Positions 9,360 to 16,316 of a DNA stretch of 47,591 nucleotides are shown one piece after another. The notes under the pieces were generated by a model. It was not told the origin of the DNA. It saw only the letters and a list, made by a program, of their open reading frames with translations, and made no database searches. A program made the position numbers and the translations under genes. Numbering within the stretch: the first letter of the stretch is position 1; every line of letters starts with the position of its first letter. This DNA comes from Eubacteriales Family XIII. Incertae Sedis bacterium (GTDB lineage: Bacteria > Bacillota > Clostridia > Peptostreptococcales > Anaerovoracaceae). Location of the stretch: contig JAISTX010000072.1 in NCBI GenBank assembly GCA_031272365.1, positions 1-47,591 of the forward strand. Direction: 5' to 3'.

Positions 9360-9453
9360 TCTTCCACTCCAACAAAAATCACCAATCAACCATCTTCCAC
9401 ATCAACAAAAATCACCAATCAAATCTTCCACATCAACAAAAATCACCAATCCA
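9360..9453. repeat. Three tandem copies of a 30-base unit upstream of the spike gene
   Basis: Units start at about 9360, 9393 and 9424. The plus-strand consensus is TCTTCCACATCAACAAAAAT followed by CACCAATCAA, and copies differ at only a few bases. On the minus strand each copy ends in GTGGAAGA, and the copy next to the spike ATG supplies its likely ribosome-binding region. The copies therefore look like duplications of a translation-initiation segment. There are no unique spacers, so this is not a CRISPR array. Confidence 0.9.
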
Positions 9454-9461
9454 ACGAAATC

Positions 9462-9500
9462 AATTCTCAATTCTCAATCCTCAATTCTCAATTCTCAATT
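9462..9500. repeat. Heptamer array AATTCTC x5 (one variant unit)
   Basis: Five heptamers and a trailing AATT directly follow the hub gene stop codon. The third unit reads AATCCTC. The layout (stop codon, heptamer array, 30-base unit or units, start codon) is the same as in the spacer between the spike and gp25 genes. Confidence 0.95.
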
Positions 9501-9501
9501 A

Positions 9502-10671
9502 TTATTTCCTAACCGTATCCGCCTGCCCGGTCAAAAACGTCTTATACACGCCGTTCATCGTAAACTCATGCCGCACATTCGTGATGTAGAAGCTGTTGTC
9601 ACAAGGCCCGCCCACCGCAACCTCGCAAAACCGCCCTGGCACGTATTCCGGCAGCCCGACGCACGAGCATTCCAGCGTCCCGAGCCGATAGCTCATCTGC
9701 GTCATCAGCGAGTCGAGCCTGGCGTTGGCCTGCTCCTGCGAAAACACCGTCGGGTCGATGTAGACGCGGCGGCTGCCCTTGATGAGCGCCTTCGCCTTGC
9801 CGCCCGTCGACAGGTTCCCTTTGTAGGAGCCCTTCGCGCGCACGACCTTGCCCTGGCCCGGGTCGAGCGACCGCACCTCGATCTGCTCGACCATGCCCGT
9901 CAGGCTGTAGCCGAGCCGCCAGTCGAGCACGCCCTGCCCCACCCCGATGGAGAGCAGCGTCTGTGTCTCGCTCCTCGCCTTGCGGAAGATGACCTTGCCG
10001 CGGTCGACGAAAAACTCGTAGTTGAACTTCTTCGCGGCCTTCATGATGAACTCGTAGTCGCTCTCGCTGACCATCTCGATCGTCTCCGCGCTCGCCTTTT
10101 TGCCGCCGCCCTGCTGCTTGTCGGGCGTGTCGGACACGGCGATCTGCGAGATGATCTCCGAGGTCTTCATCTTCTCGTACGCCGTGCGCCGCAGCACCTC
10201 GCGCACCGCCTCGCCGTAGCTTTTCGCCGTGAGCTGCGCCGCGTAGGACGAGGCCATCATGACGCCCTTCGCGTCCATGCCCGTGACCTCGATATAGGCG
10301 ATGCCGTCCTCCTCGAAGCCGAAGTCGACCGAGGCGACGAAGCCCGTGAAAACATGCTCGAACCGGTAGGAATAGCCGATCCAGATCTTCAGCGACGCGC
10401 CGAGCAGCACGCGGTCCTTCACCTGGTCGTATTTGTATTTGCCCGTCGGGATGTCGTAGACGTCGTAGATGCGGAACCGGGCCATCGAGGCCTCGAAGCC
10501 GCACGACAGGTCGATATAGATGTCGTGGATGAAGGCCTCCTGCTTCGCGTTCTTCTCGAAGGCCTTGCCCGCGAGCTCGACCCGCGCCATGGGGTAGTCG
10601 CAGCCGCCGTATTTGTCGTACAGCGCCTTGTACGTCTGCCCTTTTGCAATTCCGCCCGGGAGCATCGCCAT
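9502..10671 (-). CDS. Baseplate hub protein, gpD/gp27-like (VgrG N-terminal half)
   Basis: The 389-residue product resembles the phage late control gene D/gp27 hub and the N-terminal part of VgrG. The first barrel (about residues 25-125) includes ARFRIYDVYDIPTGKY and LGASLKIWIGYSYRFEHVFT with the FTGFVASVDF strand typical of hub proteins. A helical part follows (AVREVLRRTAYEKM, about 180-195). The second barrel contains the family signature ETIEMVSESDYEFI.KAAKKF.YEFFVDRG in pieces (about 228-250). The protein forms the trimeric adaptor between the tube and the spike. Spike and hub are encoded by separate adjacent genes here. The protein is cytoplasmic and part of the particle core. Confidence 0.9.
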   Translation of the reverse strand: MAMLPGGIAKGQTYKALYDKYGGCDYPMARVELAGKAFEKNAKQEAFIHDIYIDLSCGFEASMARFRIYDVYDIPTGKYKYDQVKDRVLLGASLKIWIGYSYRFEHVFTGFVASVDFGFEEDGIAYIEVTGMDAKGVMMASSYAAQLTAKSYGEAVREVLRRTAYEKMKTSEIISQIAVSDTPDKQQGGGKKASAETIEMVSESDYEFIMKAAKKFNYEFFVDRGKVIFRKARSETQTLLSIGVGQGVLDWRLGYSLTGMVEQIEVRSLDPGQGKVVRAKGSYKGNLSTGGKAKALIKGSRRVYIDPTVFSQEQANARLDSLMTQMSYRLGTLECSCVGLPEYVPGRFCEVAVGGPCDNSFYITNVRHEFTMNGVYKTFLTGQADTVRK

Positions 10672-10672
10672 A

Positions 10673-11359
10673 TCAGAACCCGTTCAGCCCCAGCGTATTC
10701 CGCGCCGCCATCTCCAGGTTGGAGGTCGACTTCCCGTAGCGGGCGCGCGCATCCTGCGCCTCGCTTTTGTTGCTGAACAGCGCGTCATAGGCCGCCTGCC
10801 AGTAGCCGACGTCGCTGTTTTGCTCGATAGCCTGCGTGACGCGCATCGACAAGCGGCTGCGGATGGGGTAGCCCGCCGGCGAGAACATCGTGTAGACCGC
10901 CTGCATCTCCGTGGGGTAGCCCTTGAAGGAAAGCCCGCCGTAGACGAAGGTGATGGGGATCGTCTGCTGGAGCAGCGACAGCAGCCCCTGCGTCTGCGTC
11001 AGCACCGAGTACTTCCCGTAGCCCGTCAGGTGCGCGGCCGCGCCGGCCTTCGTCGCCACGTCCGTCGGCGACAGGCGCAGCGTGTCCGTCTGGAAGGCGT
11101 CCGCGTTCTGCACGTCGTCGAAGATCAGCTCCACGTTCATCACGACGGACGCGGCGCGGTCGGCCATGTTCGGCATCGTCTCGGCCACGAGGAAGGCCAT
11201 CATATTGCCGACGCGCGTCATCGTCGCGTTCGCCTCGAAGCGGATGCTCTTCGGGTTGAACTGCACCGGGAACGAATACCCCTCGAATTCGAGCACCGCC
11301 TTCTCGATCTTGCCGGTGACGCTGTTTGCAAGCTTCTGTGCCACATTTTTCAGTGCCAT
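10673..11359 (-). CDS. CIS tube-adaptor protein (Afp7-type, no LysM)
   Basis: The 228-residue product belongs to the contractile injection system tube protein family (CIS_tube, Afp7 N-terminal region). Its hallmarks are FPVQFNPKSIRFEAN near residues 31-45, VELIFDDVQNADAFQTD near 75-92 and MQAVYTMFSPAGYPIRSRL near 152-170. Afp7 normally adds a C-terminal LysM domain that joins the tube to the hub. Here the C-terminus is a helical stretch ending NTLGLNGF, with no LysM visible. It follows a paralogous gene and precedes the hub gene, which fits a role as an adaptor between the last tube ring and the hub. Confidence 0.85.
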   Translation of the reverse strand: MALKNVAQKLANSVTGKIEKAVLEFEGYSFPVQFNPKSIRFEANATMTRVGNMMAFLVAETMPNMADRAASVVMNVELIFDDVQNADAFQTDTLRLSPTDVATKAGAAAHLTGYGKYSVLTQTQGLLSLLQQTIPITFVYGGLSFKGYPTEMQAVYTMFSPAGYPIRSRLSMRVTQAIEQNSDVGYWQAAYDALFSNKSEAQDARARYGKSTSNLEMAARNTLGLNGF

Positions 11360-11378
11360 AACGATTCCCTATCCTCCC

Positions 11379-12272
11379 TTACCAGCTGATGTTCAGCAGA
11401 TTGCCCGAATTTGCCTTGAGCGCGCCGAGCGCGCCCGGGCTGCGCGAAAGCGAGCCGGTGAACAGCTCCCAGCAGTCGGTCCAGTACTGCTCGTCCAAAT
11501 CCATATTGTCGTTCGTCAGGCGCAGCTGCACGACGGCGCGGATCGGCAAGCCGATCGGCGAGAACATCGTGTACTCCGCGACGAGGAATTTCAGGTAGCC
11601 CGTAAACTGGAACTCGCCCCATACGAAGCGGAACAGCCGGTGTTGCGGCGTGTGCAGGCCGCCGATGAAGGCTTCGACGACGGGCTGGACCGTGTAGAAG
11701 TCGCCGGACAGGCCGGATCCGGTCTTGACCGTCGAAACCGCTGTCTTCGCGAGCGAGCCGGCCTGGGTCATCGTCGTGAATTTGTCCCAGCCGAACGCGT
11801 CCGCGTTGTTGACCTGGTCGAAGATGAGCGGCACGTCGAGCGTGTAGTGCGGCGGGCTTGGCGTCGTCACGAACGGCGCGTCCGTCGCCGTGCTCACCGG
11901 CGGCGCCGGCGGGGGCGTCTGGCCGGTGCCCGGCGCGGCGGGCTGCGCACCCTGCTCCGTGGGCGCGGGGTTGGACCCGGAACCAAATTTCACGGGGCGG
12001 TACGCGTTGATCATGAGCTGGCGCGGGTTGAACTGTACGCGGAAAAACGCCTCCTCGATGTTCAGGTCGGCGAGCGGCTTCCTGTTGCGCACCCGTGCGG
12101 TGGACAGCATGGATTTTGCGGCATAGGAAGGGTCGCGCGCCGACGTGTCGAAGGCCTGGGCGGCGCTGCTCCCGCCGGAGCTGCCGGGAGGCAGGCGCAA
12201 CGCGACGACGATCGCGTTTTCGATGACCCCCGCCGCGTTCTGCAGCATGCCCGGTGCGTTGTATAATGCCAT
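11379..12272 (-). CDS. CIS tube-adaptor protein, paralog with Pro/Ala-rich insert
   Basis: The 297-residue product is a second CIS_tube-family adaptor. It shares VQFNPRQLMINAYRPV (about residues 78-93), VPLIFDQVNNADAFGWD (about 145-162) and VAEYTMFSPIGLPIRAVVQL (about 230-250) with its neighbour. Between the first two motifs it carries a Pro/Ala/Thr-rich linker of about 40 residues that looks disordered. Possession of two adaptors suggests two distinct rings between tube and hub, as gp53/gp54-type proteins stack in phage baseplates. The start at 12272 abuts the stop of the Ala/Glu-rich gene. Family membership is well supported; the order of the rings is unknown. Confidence 0.85.
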   Translation of the reverse strand: MALYNAPGMLQNAAGVIENAIVVALRLPPGSSGGSSAAQAFDTSARDPSYAAKSMLSTARVRNRKPLADLNIEEAFFRVQFNPRQLMINAYRPVKFGSGSNPAPTEQGAQPAAPGTGQTPPPAPPVSTATDAPFVTTPSPPHYTLDVPLIFDQVNNADAFGWDKFTTMTQAGSLAKTAVSTVKTGSGLSGDFYTVQPVVEAFIGGLHTPQHRLFRFVWGEFQFTGYLKFLVAEYTMFSPIGLPIRAVVQLRLTNDNMDLDEQYWTDCWELFTGSLSRSPGALGALKANSGNLLNISW

Positions 12273-14651
12273 TTACTTCCCCCTCCTCGCCCGTTCAAAG
12301 CTGAGCCTGCGCTCTACCTGCGTATACACGCGCCCGGCCAGCGAATCCATCTGGCTCTGCAGCGCCTTGCCGACGACGCGCTCGATCTCGTCCGCGGCCG
12401 TCCGCTGCGCCTCTTTGACCTGGCGCTCGATCTCGTGCTCGATCGTCTTTTCGCGCACGATGATTTCCTGCGGCTCCGGGGCCTCCGGCCAGGCGCGCCC
12501 GGCCTGCGCCGCCTCCTGCGCCATGCGCAGCAGCATCCCCTCGGGGACGCCCGCCGGCTGCTGCGGCCGGTGCACGCGCCGCGCCGCGCCCGGCTCCGCC
12601 GCCGCGCCGCCCGGCCTGCGCCGTGCCTCCGCCTGGCCCGCCGCCTGCGCGGCCTCGCGCTCTATGATGCGCTCCGTCTCGCGCAGCGTCTGCGTCTCGC
12701 GCGCAAGCCGCAGGTGCTCCGTCCGCGCCGCCGCGCGCATCGCCTGCGCCGCGTCCGCGTTGAGCTCGGGCAGCCCCGCCGGTTTCAGGGGCGTGGCCGC
12801 CCCGGCGCCCGGCGCCCCGGCAGGGGCGAGGATCTGCTCGTAGAACGCGCGGATCTCCGGCGGCGCCTGCCGGAGCAGCATCTCCGCCTTCGGCGGCAAG
12901 GCGCCCCCTGGGCGCGCGTCCGCCTGCGCGTTTTCGATGAGGCGCAGCGCCGCGTCCGGGTCCTCGAGGAAGGCCGCGGCCTCCCGCGCCGTGCGCATCA
13001 GGCCGCTTTCCTGCGGGGCCGCCCCGCCGGAAGGCGCTTTTTCGGCTTGCAGCGCCGCCTCGTAGCGCGCCGCCGCCTCCTGGTTTTTCCGGTCGACCTC
13101 CTGGAGAGCCGCCAAAAGCTGCGCGTCCGCATCCGGTGCGCCCGCGCCGCCGTCCTCCGCCGTAGGCGCGCCCGGCTCCGGGTGGACGAAGGGGGGCGCG
13201 GGTGGCAGACTGGCCATGCCCGCCTCCGGCGCTTCGGCCGCCTCCGCCCCGCCGCCCGGGCGCAGCAGCCCGTCCAATGCGTCCAGCCCGGCCGCATCCA
13301 AGCCGCGAAGGCGCTCGCCCGGCGCTTCGCCGGGGATCCCGGCGGGCGAGCCATTCGCGGCTGGGGTGGGGCCGGCCTGGACGCGCAGGCCCTGCGCGCG
13401 CGCTTCCTCGTGCGCCCGCGTTTCGGCCAGGGCGCCGCGCAGCAGTTCCGCCTCGTGCAGGATTTCCGTGGCCCCGGGGGCATCGGCGCCCTGCCCGGGC
13501 GCCGCCTCCCTCTGTAGGCTGATTTGCTCCAGCAGGCGGATCTCGGCGGCTTCGAAACCGGCGCGCTCCAGGCCGGCCGCGCCATAGGAAAGCACCGGCG
13601 CGGAGGGGTCCTGCGGCAGGGACGCCGCGGCCAGCGCCTCCCGGCGGCGCTCGATCGCCTGGCCGAACACCGCGCCCGCCGCCCGGGCGACGGAAGCCGC
13701 GCTCAGCTGCATGGCGCCTGCGGCTGCCCGGGAGAGCGCCGCCTTTGCGGCGTCCGCCGTGCGCAGCAGCGCGCCGCAGACGATGCGCCCGACCGCCTCC
13801 TCGCCGGTTTTCGGCGGTGGCAGGGCGCCGGGCATTTCATAGGCGGTACCCTGCGGGTGCACCCGCAAGGGCGGCGGCGTCCCGAGCGCGGCGGCGCGCA
13901 GGCGGTCGATCCGCTCCCCGCGCAGCGTCTTCTCCAGAGCTGCGGCCGGGAGCCAGTACGCGGCGGCTGCCGTGGGCATGGCGGCACCCCTTGCGGCGGC
14001 GGCCATGGCCGCCGCGACCTCCCGCGTATGGAGCCGCGACAGGATGCCCTGCAGGAGCCCTGCGGCGGGCGCTTCGGGCGTCGCCGCTGCGCCCTGCCCT
14101 GCGGCACGGGCTGTTTCCGGGGGCGCAGCGCCGCCCGCACGGGCTTCCCGCGCCGTGGCGCCCGCGCCGGGCCTTTGCCCCCATTCGCGCAGCGTCTTGG
14201 CGCCGTGCACGTACAGCGTGTCGAGCCGTTCCAGCCGGGCGCTCTCGGAGAGCACACGCTTCGCCTCGCGCAGGAACGTCTGCGCGTCCGGGACCCCGAG
14301 CTTGCGCAGCACCTGCGTCACGTACACCGCGTCGCGGTAGGTGAACGAGGGGCTCCCGACGAGCATGACGCGGCTGACGACGTTGTTCACGATCTCGACC
14401 AGGGACTGGTGCGACACGGTCGTGTGGAACGCGTTCTCCACGGAAGTCCGCCCCGCTTCGAGCGCCGGCGGCTCCGGCGCGCCCGCGAACAGCAGCACGA
14501 GGTCCTGGGGCGCGAAATGCGCGCCGAACAGGTCATACGCCCCGGTGATGCGTTCGCAGAAGAGGCCCGGCCCTGCGGGGGCGCCGTCGGACGCCTGCAG
14601 GATGGCGCGCGTGCATGTTATTCCTATCGAAGCAAGGCTTTGGAACATCAT
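12273..14651 (-). CDS. Large Ala/Glu-rich helical protein of the CIS, possible tape measure or scaffold
   Basis: The start is the ATG at 14651, forming an ATGA overlap with the stop of the tube-2 gene; a longer upstream reading frame only shadows that gene. The 792-residue product has a more ordered N-terminal part (about residues 1-170, with VNNVVSRVMLVGSPSFTYRD). A long Ala-, Glu-, Pro- and Gly-rich region with many short helices follows, and it ends in a strongly helical charged segment (IIVREKTIEHEIERQVKEA, about 725-745). I do not recognise a family. No other tape measure protein is visible in the operon, and its size, helicity and position between tube and hub-adaptor genes make that role possible. 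A scaffold or adaptor with disordered linkers is equally compatible. Confidence 0.85.
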   Translation of the reverse strand: MMFQSLASIGITCTRAILQASDGAPAGPGLFCERITGAYDLFGAHFAPQDLVLLFAGAPEPPALEAGRTSVENAFHTTVSHQSLVEIVNNVVSRVMLVGSPSFTYRDAVYVTQVLRKLGVPDAQTFLREAKRVLSESARLERLDTLYVHGAKTLREWGQRPGAGATAREARAGGAAPPETARAAGQGAAATPEAPAAGLLQGILSRLHTREVAAAMAAAARGAAMPTAAAAYWLPAAALEKTLRGERIDRLRAAALGTPPPLRVHPQGTAYEMPGALPPPKTGEEAVGRIVCGALLRTADAAKAALSRAAAGAMQLSAASVARAAGAVFGQAIERRREALAAASLPQDPSAPVLSYGAAGLERAGFEAAEIRLLEQISLQREAAPGQGADAPGATEILHEAELLRGALAETRAHEEARAQGLRVQAGPTPAANGSPAGIPGEAPGERLRGLDAAGLDALDGLLRPGGGAEAAEAPEAGMASLPPAPPFVHPEPGAPTAEDGGAGAPDADAQLLAALQEVDRKNQEAAARYEAALQAEKAPSGGAAPQESGLMRTAREAAAFLEDPDAALRLIENAQADARPGGALPPKAEMLLRQAPPEIRAFYEQILAPAGAPGAGAATPLKPAGLPELNADAAQAMRAAARTEHLRLARETQTLRETERIIEREAAQAAGQAEARRRPGGAAAEPGAARRVHRPQQPAGVPEGMLLRMAQEAAQAGRAWPEAPEPQEIIVREKTIEHEIERQVKEAQRTAADEIERVVGKALQSQMDSLAGRVYTQVERRLSFERARRGK

Positions 14652-15142
14652 ACGTACGGCATCTCCAAACAGGCCATTTCCCGGTACCCGATCGTCGTGG
14701 TCTCGGTCAGAAGCCCGGATTTCTCCGCGTTCAGCTCGCCGTAGACCTTCTTCATGACGACGCAGCCCGTGAAGGTGTACATGCGGCAAAACTGCTCGTT
14801 GTCCGGGTCGCGCCACACGAAGAGGATGATCGGCAGGATCGGCTCCGCGCCGTTCGGCAGCGGGTCGAAGAAGTCGACGCCCGTGTAGCGCTCGATCTCG
14901 AACGTGAACGGCTTGCTGATCGGCTTGCGGCGCATGTGGACGTAGTCGTTGAGGCCGCCCTCCTGGATCAGCTCGTACTCGTTTTCGCGCGTGAACGCCT
15001 TCACGCTGCGGCACGGGAGGTCGAACATCGCCTCGACGCGCAGCATGAAATTGAAGCCGACGAGCGGGAAGAGCCCGTAGTTTTGGAAGCTCATCATGTT
15101 GAGCCCGCCGGTGTCGAATGTCTGATCTTTACCTATCGCCAT
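14648..15142 (-). CDS. Tail tube protein 2 (T4 gp19-like, Afp5-type)
   Basis: The 164-residue product resembles the phage T4 gp19 tube family used by contractile injection systems. Typical elements are FNFMLRVEAMFDLPCRSVKA near residues 30-50, a basic loop (HMRRKPISKPFTFEIERY, about 69-86) that matches the 'RRKP' loop of this family, and a late strand VVMKKVYGELNAEKSGL. Afp-type systems often encode a second tube variant that sits at the first rings above the baseplate, and this gene lies nearest the adaptor genes, which fits. It overlaps the Ala/Glu-rich gene by four bases (ATGA) and abuts the DUF6760 gene on the other side. Confidence 0.87.
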   Translation of the reverse strand: MAIGKDQTFDTGGLNMMSFQNYGLFPLVGFNFMLRVEAMFDLPCRSVKAFTRENEYELIQEGGLNDYVHMRRKPISKPFTFEIERYTGVDFFDPLPNGAEPILPIILFVWRDPDNEQFCRMYTFTGCVVMKKVYGELNAEKSGLLTETTTIGYREMACLEMPYV

Positions 15143-15340
15143 TTAAAACCTGATCTCCGTGATACTCTTTTGCTTTCCGCCCTGTGCGTCGGAGGGAGTG
15201 AGTTCCGTGTTGATGGCCGAGATTTCCTCGCACCACCTACGGCGGGCGGCGTGGTCAAGCGCCATCACTTCGTCCCGTCCCCAGTGGAAGTAGTACGAGA
15301 TGAACGACATCTCTTTGTACAGCTCGTCCACCGGGTACAG
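15143..15340 (-). CDS. Small DUF6760-like CIS protein, probable CTG start
   Basis: The 65-residue product matches the short DUF6760 family seen next to tail assembly genes of injection systems. The core is ELYKEMSFISYYFHWGRDEV followed by RRRWCEEISAIN. Family members typically begin just before this core. In this frame no ATG exists there, but a CTG at 15340-15338 lies seven bases after a GGGGGAGG Shine-Dalgarno, giving a product that starts at LYPVDELY. A GTG at 15331 is the alternative but is too far from the Shine-Dalgarno. The start lies two bases after the stop of the chaperone gene, so coupling by termination and re-initiation is likely. Its function is unknown; it probably assists tube assembly. 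Confidence 0.75.
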   Translation of the reverse strand: MYPVDELYKEMSFISYYFHWGRDEVMALDHAARRRWCEEISAINTELTPSDAQGGKQKSITEIRF

Positions 15341-15342
15341 GG

Positions 15343-15705
15343 CTATCCCTCCCCCGTAAAATTTACGGGCGCCTCGAAGCTGTGCCCGCACTGGGGGCAG
15401 GTCACGGGGATCTTCGGCGGGTCGATGCCGTTGACCCTTTGGTACATGTCCTGCAGGAACGCGAGGTCGGCCGTGAAAAGGCTCTCGACCACGTTCGGCA
15501 CGACGGCGGCGACGCCCTCGATCTCCGTGATGACGCTCGCGAGCACGACGATCGACAGGTAGGACGGGTTCTGCGCGACGCGCGGGTCGCGCATCGCGCC
15601 GATCTCGTCCCCCGCCGTAGCAAGCCGCATCTTGCCACGGCGGTGCACGTCGCCGTTCGTGTCCACAAGCCCCCGGGGCAGCTCAAATTCAAATACGGTC
15701 TGCAT
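15343..15705 (-). CDS. Tail assembly chaperone-like protein with CPxCGH motif
   Basis: The 120-residue product resembles the small phage tail assembly proteins encoded between tube genes of injection systems. The N-terminal strands (QTVFEFELPRGLVDTNGDVH) and the helical middle (NPSYLSIVVLASVITEIEG) are typical. The C-terminus contains CPQCGHSFEAP, half of a zinc-ribbon-like knuckle; no second Cys pair is present, so metal binding would need dimerisation or may not occur. It is followed by the DUF6760 gene two bases later and preceded by tube 1, the usual order for this trio. It probably acts in the cytoplasm during tube or tape assembly and may not remain in the finished particle. Confidence 0.8.
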   Translation of the reverse strand: MQTVFEFELPRGLVDTNGDVHRRGKMRLATAGDEIGAMRDPRVAQNPSYLSIVVLASVITEIEGVAAVVPNVVESLFTADLAFLQDMYQRVNGIDPPKIPVTCPQCGHSFEAPVNFTGEG

Positions 15706-15723
15706 TTCCCGTCACCGCCCAGG

Positions 15724-16272
15724 TCACGTCGCGGACGCCGCGGGCGCGAACGGGATGAGGATCATCTCCTCGTAGGCGACCTCGATGGACTCGATCGCGA
15801 TCTCGCTCTGCAGGGCGTTCAGGTCGGTGCCCGTGTATTTGCACACCCACGCGTTCTTCAGCTGCCACGTCATGTTCGCGTTCTTGATCGTGTCCACGAT
15901 CTGCGCGGGCGAGCCGGCGATGATGTCGATGAGCTCGATCACGAGGTCCGCGCGCGGGATGACCTGGCGCGTGTCGCTGATGCAGTTCGCGATCCAGATG
16001 CGGAACGCGGCCGAGTCGGTCAAGCCAAACTTCATCGTGATGTTGCCGTGCTTCACGAGGCCCGGGATCTTCACGGGCGCGAGGCTCGAGGCGTTGCCCT
16101 GCCGGAACTCGACCACGTCGACCGTCGCGTCGATGCCCGAGATCTCCGAAAACGATGCCACGTCGGCGTTCTCCGTGCCGAGCATGACCTGAAAATTCAT
16201 TTTTGTGTACGGATAGGGCAGGTTCTTCCCGTCGGACTTGTATGCTGCCGCTGTCGCTCCAAAATCAGCCAT
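15724..16272 (-). CDS. Tail tube protein 1 (T4 gp19-like, Afp1-type)
   Basis: The 182-residue product is a tube protein of the gp19/TIGR02241 type. Diagnostic pieces are NFQVMLGTENADVASFSEIS near residues 27-46 (the family consensus is F.V...G....FSEVSG), VVEFRQGNASSLAPVKIPGL near 53-72, and GNITMKFGLTDS near 77-88. Late in the protein IESIEVAYEEMIL is the usual closing strand. It polymerises into the hexameric inner tube. It follows the sheath gene directly, and the start is preceded by AAGAAAGGAG, a strong Shine-Dalgarno. This is most likely the main tube subunit. Confidence 0.93.
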   Translation of the reverse strand: MADFGATAAAYKSDGKNLPYPYTKMNFQVMLGTENADVASFSEISGIDATVDVVEFRQGNASSLAPVKIPGLVKHGNITMKFGLTDSAAFRIWIANCISDTRQVIPRADLVIELIDIIAGSPAQIVDTIKNANMTWQLKNAWVCKYTGTDLNALQSEIAIESIEVAYEEMILIPFAPAASAT

Positions 16273-16316
16273 AATAAACTCCTTTCTTGTTCAGCTCAAA
16301 ATTCCCTTGAAGGCCG

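Noticed and set aside
9360..9453. CRISPR array
   Set aside because: The 30-base units are directly adjacent (1-3 bases between copies), so no spacers exist, and no cas genes are near.
14652..15014. N-terminal extension of the Ala/Glu-rich protein reading up to 15014
   Set aside because: It lies entirely within the tube-2 gene in another frame and is Arg/Pro/His-rich shadow sequence. The ATGA junction at 14651 gives a better start.
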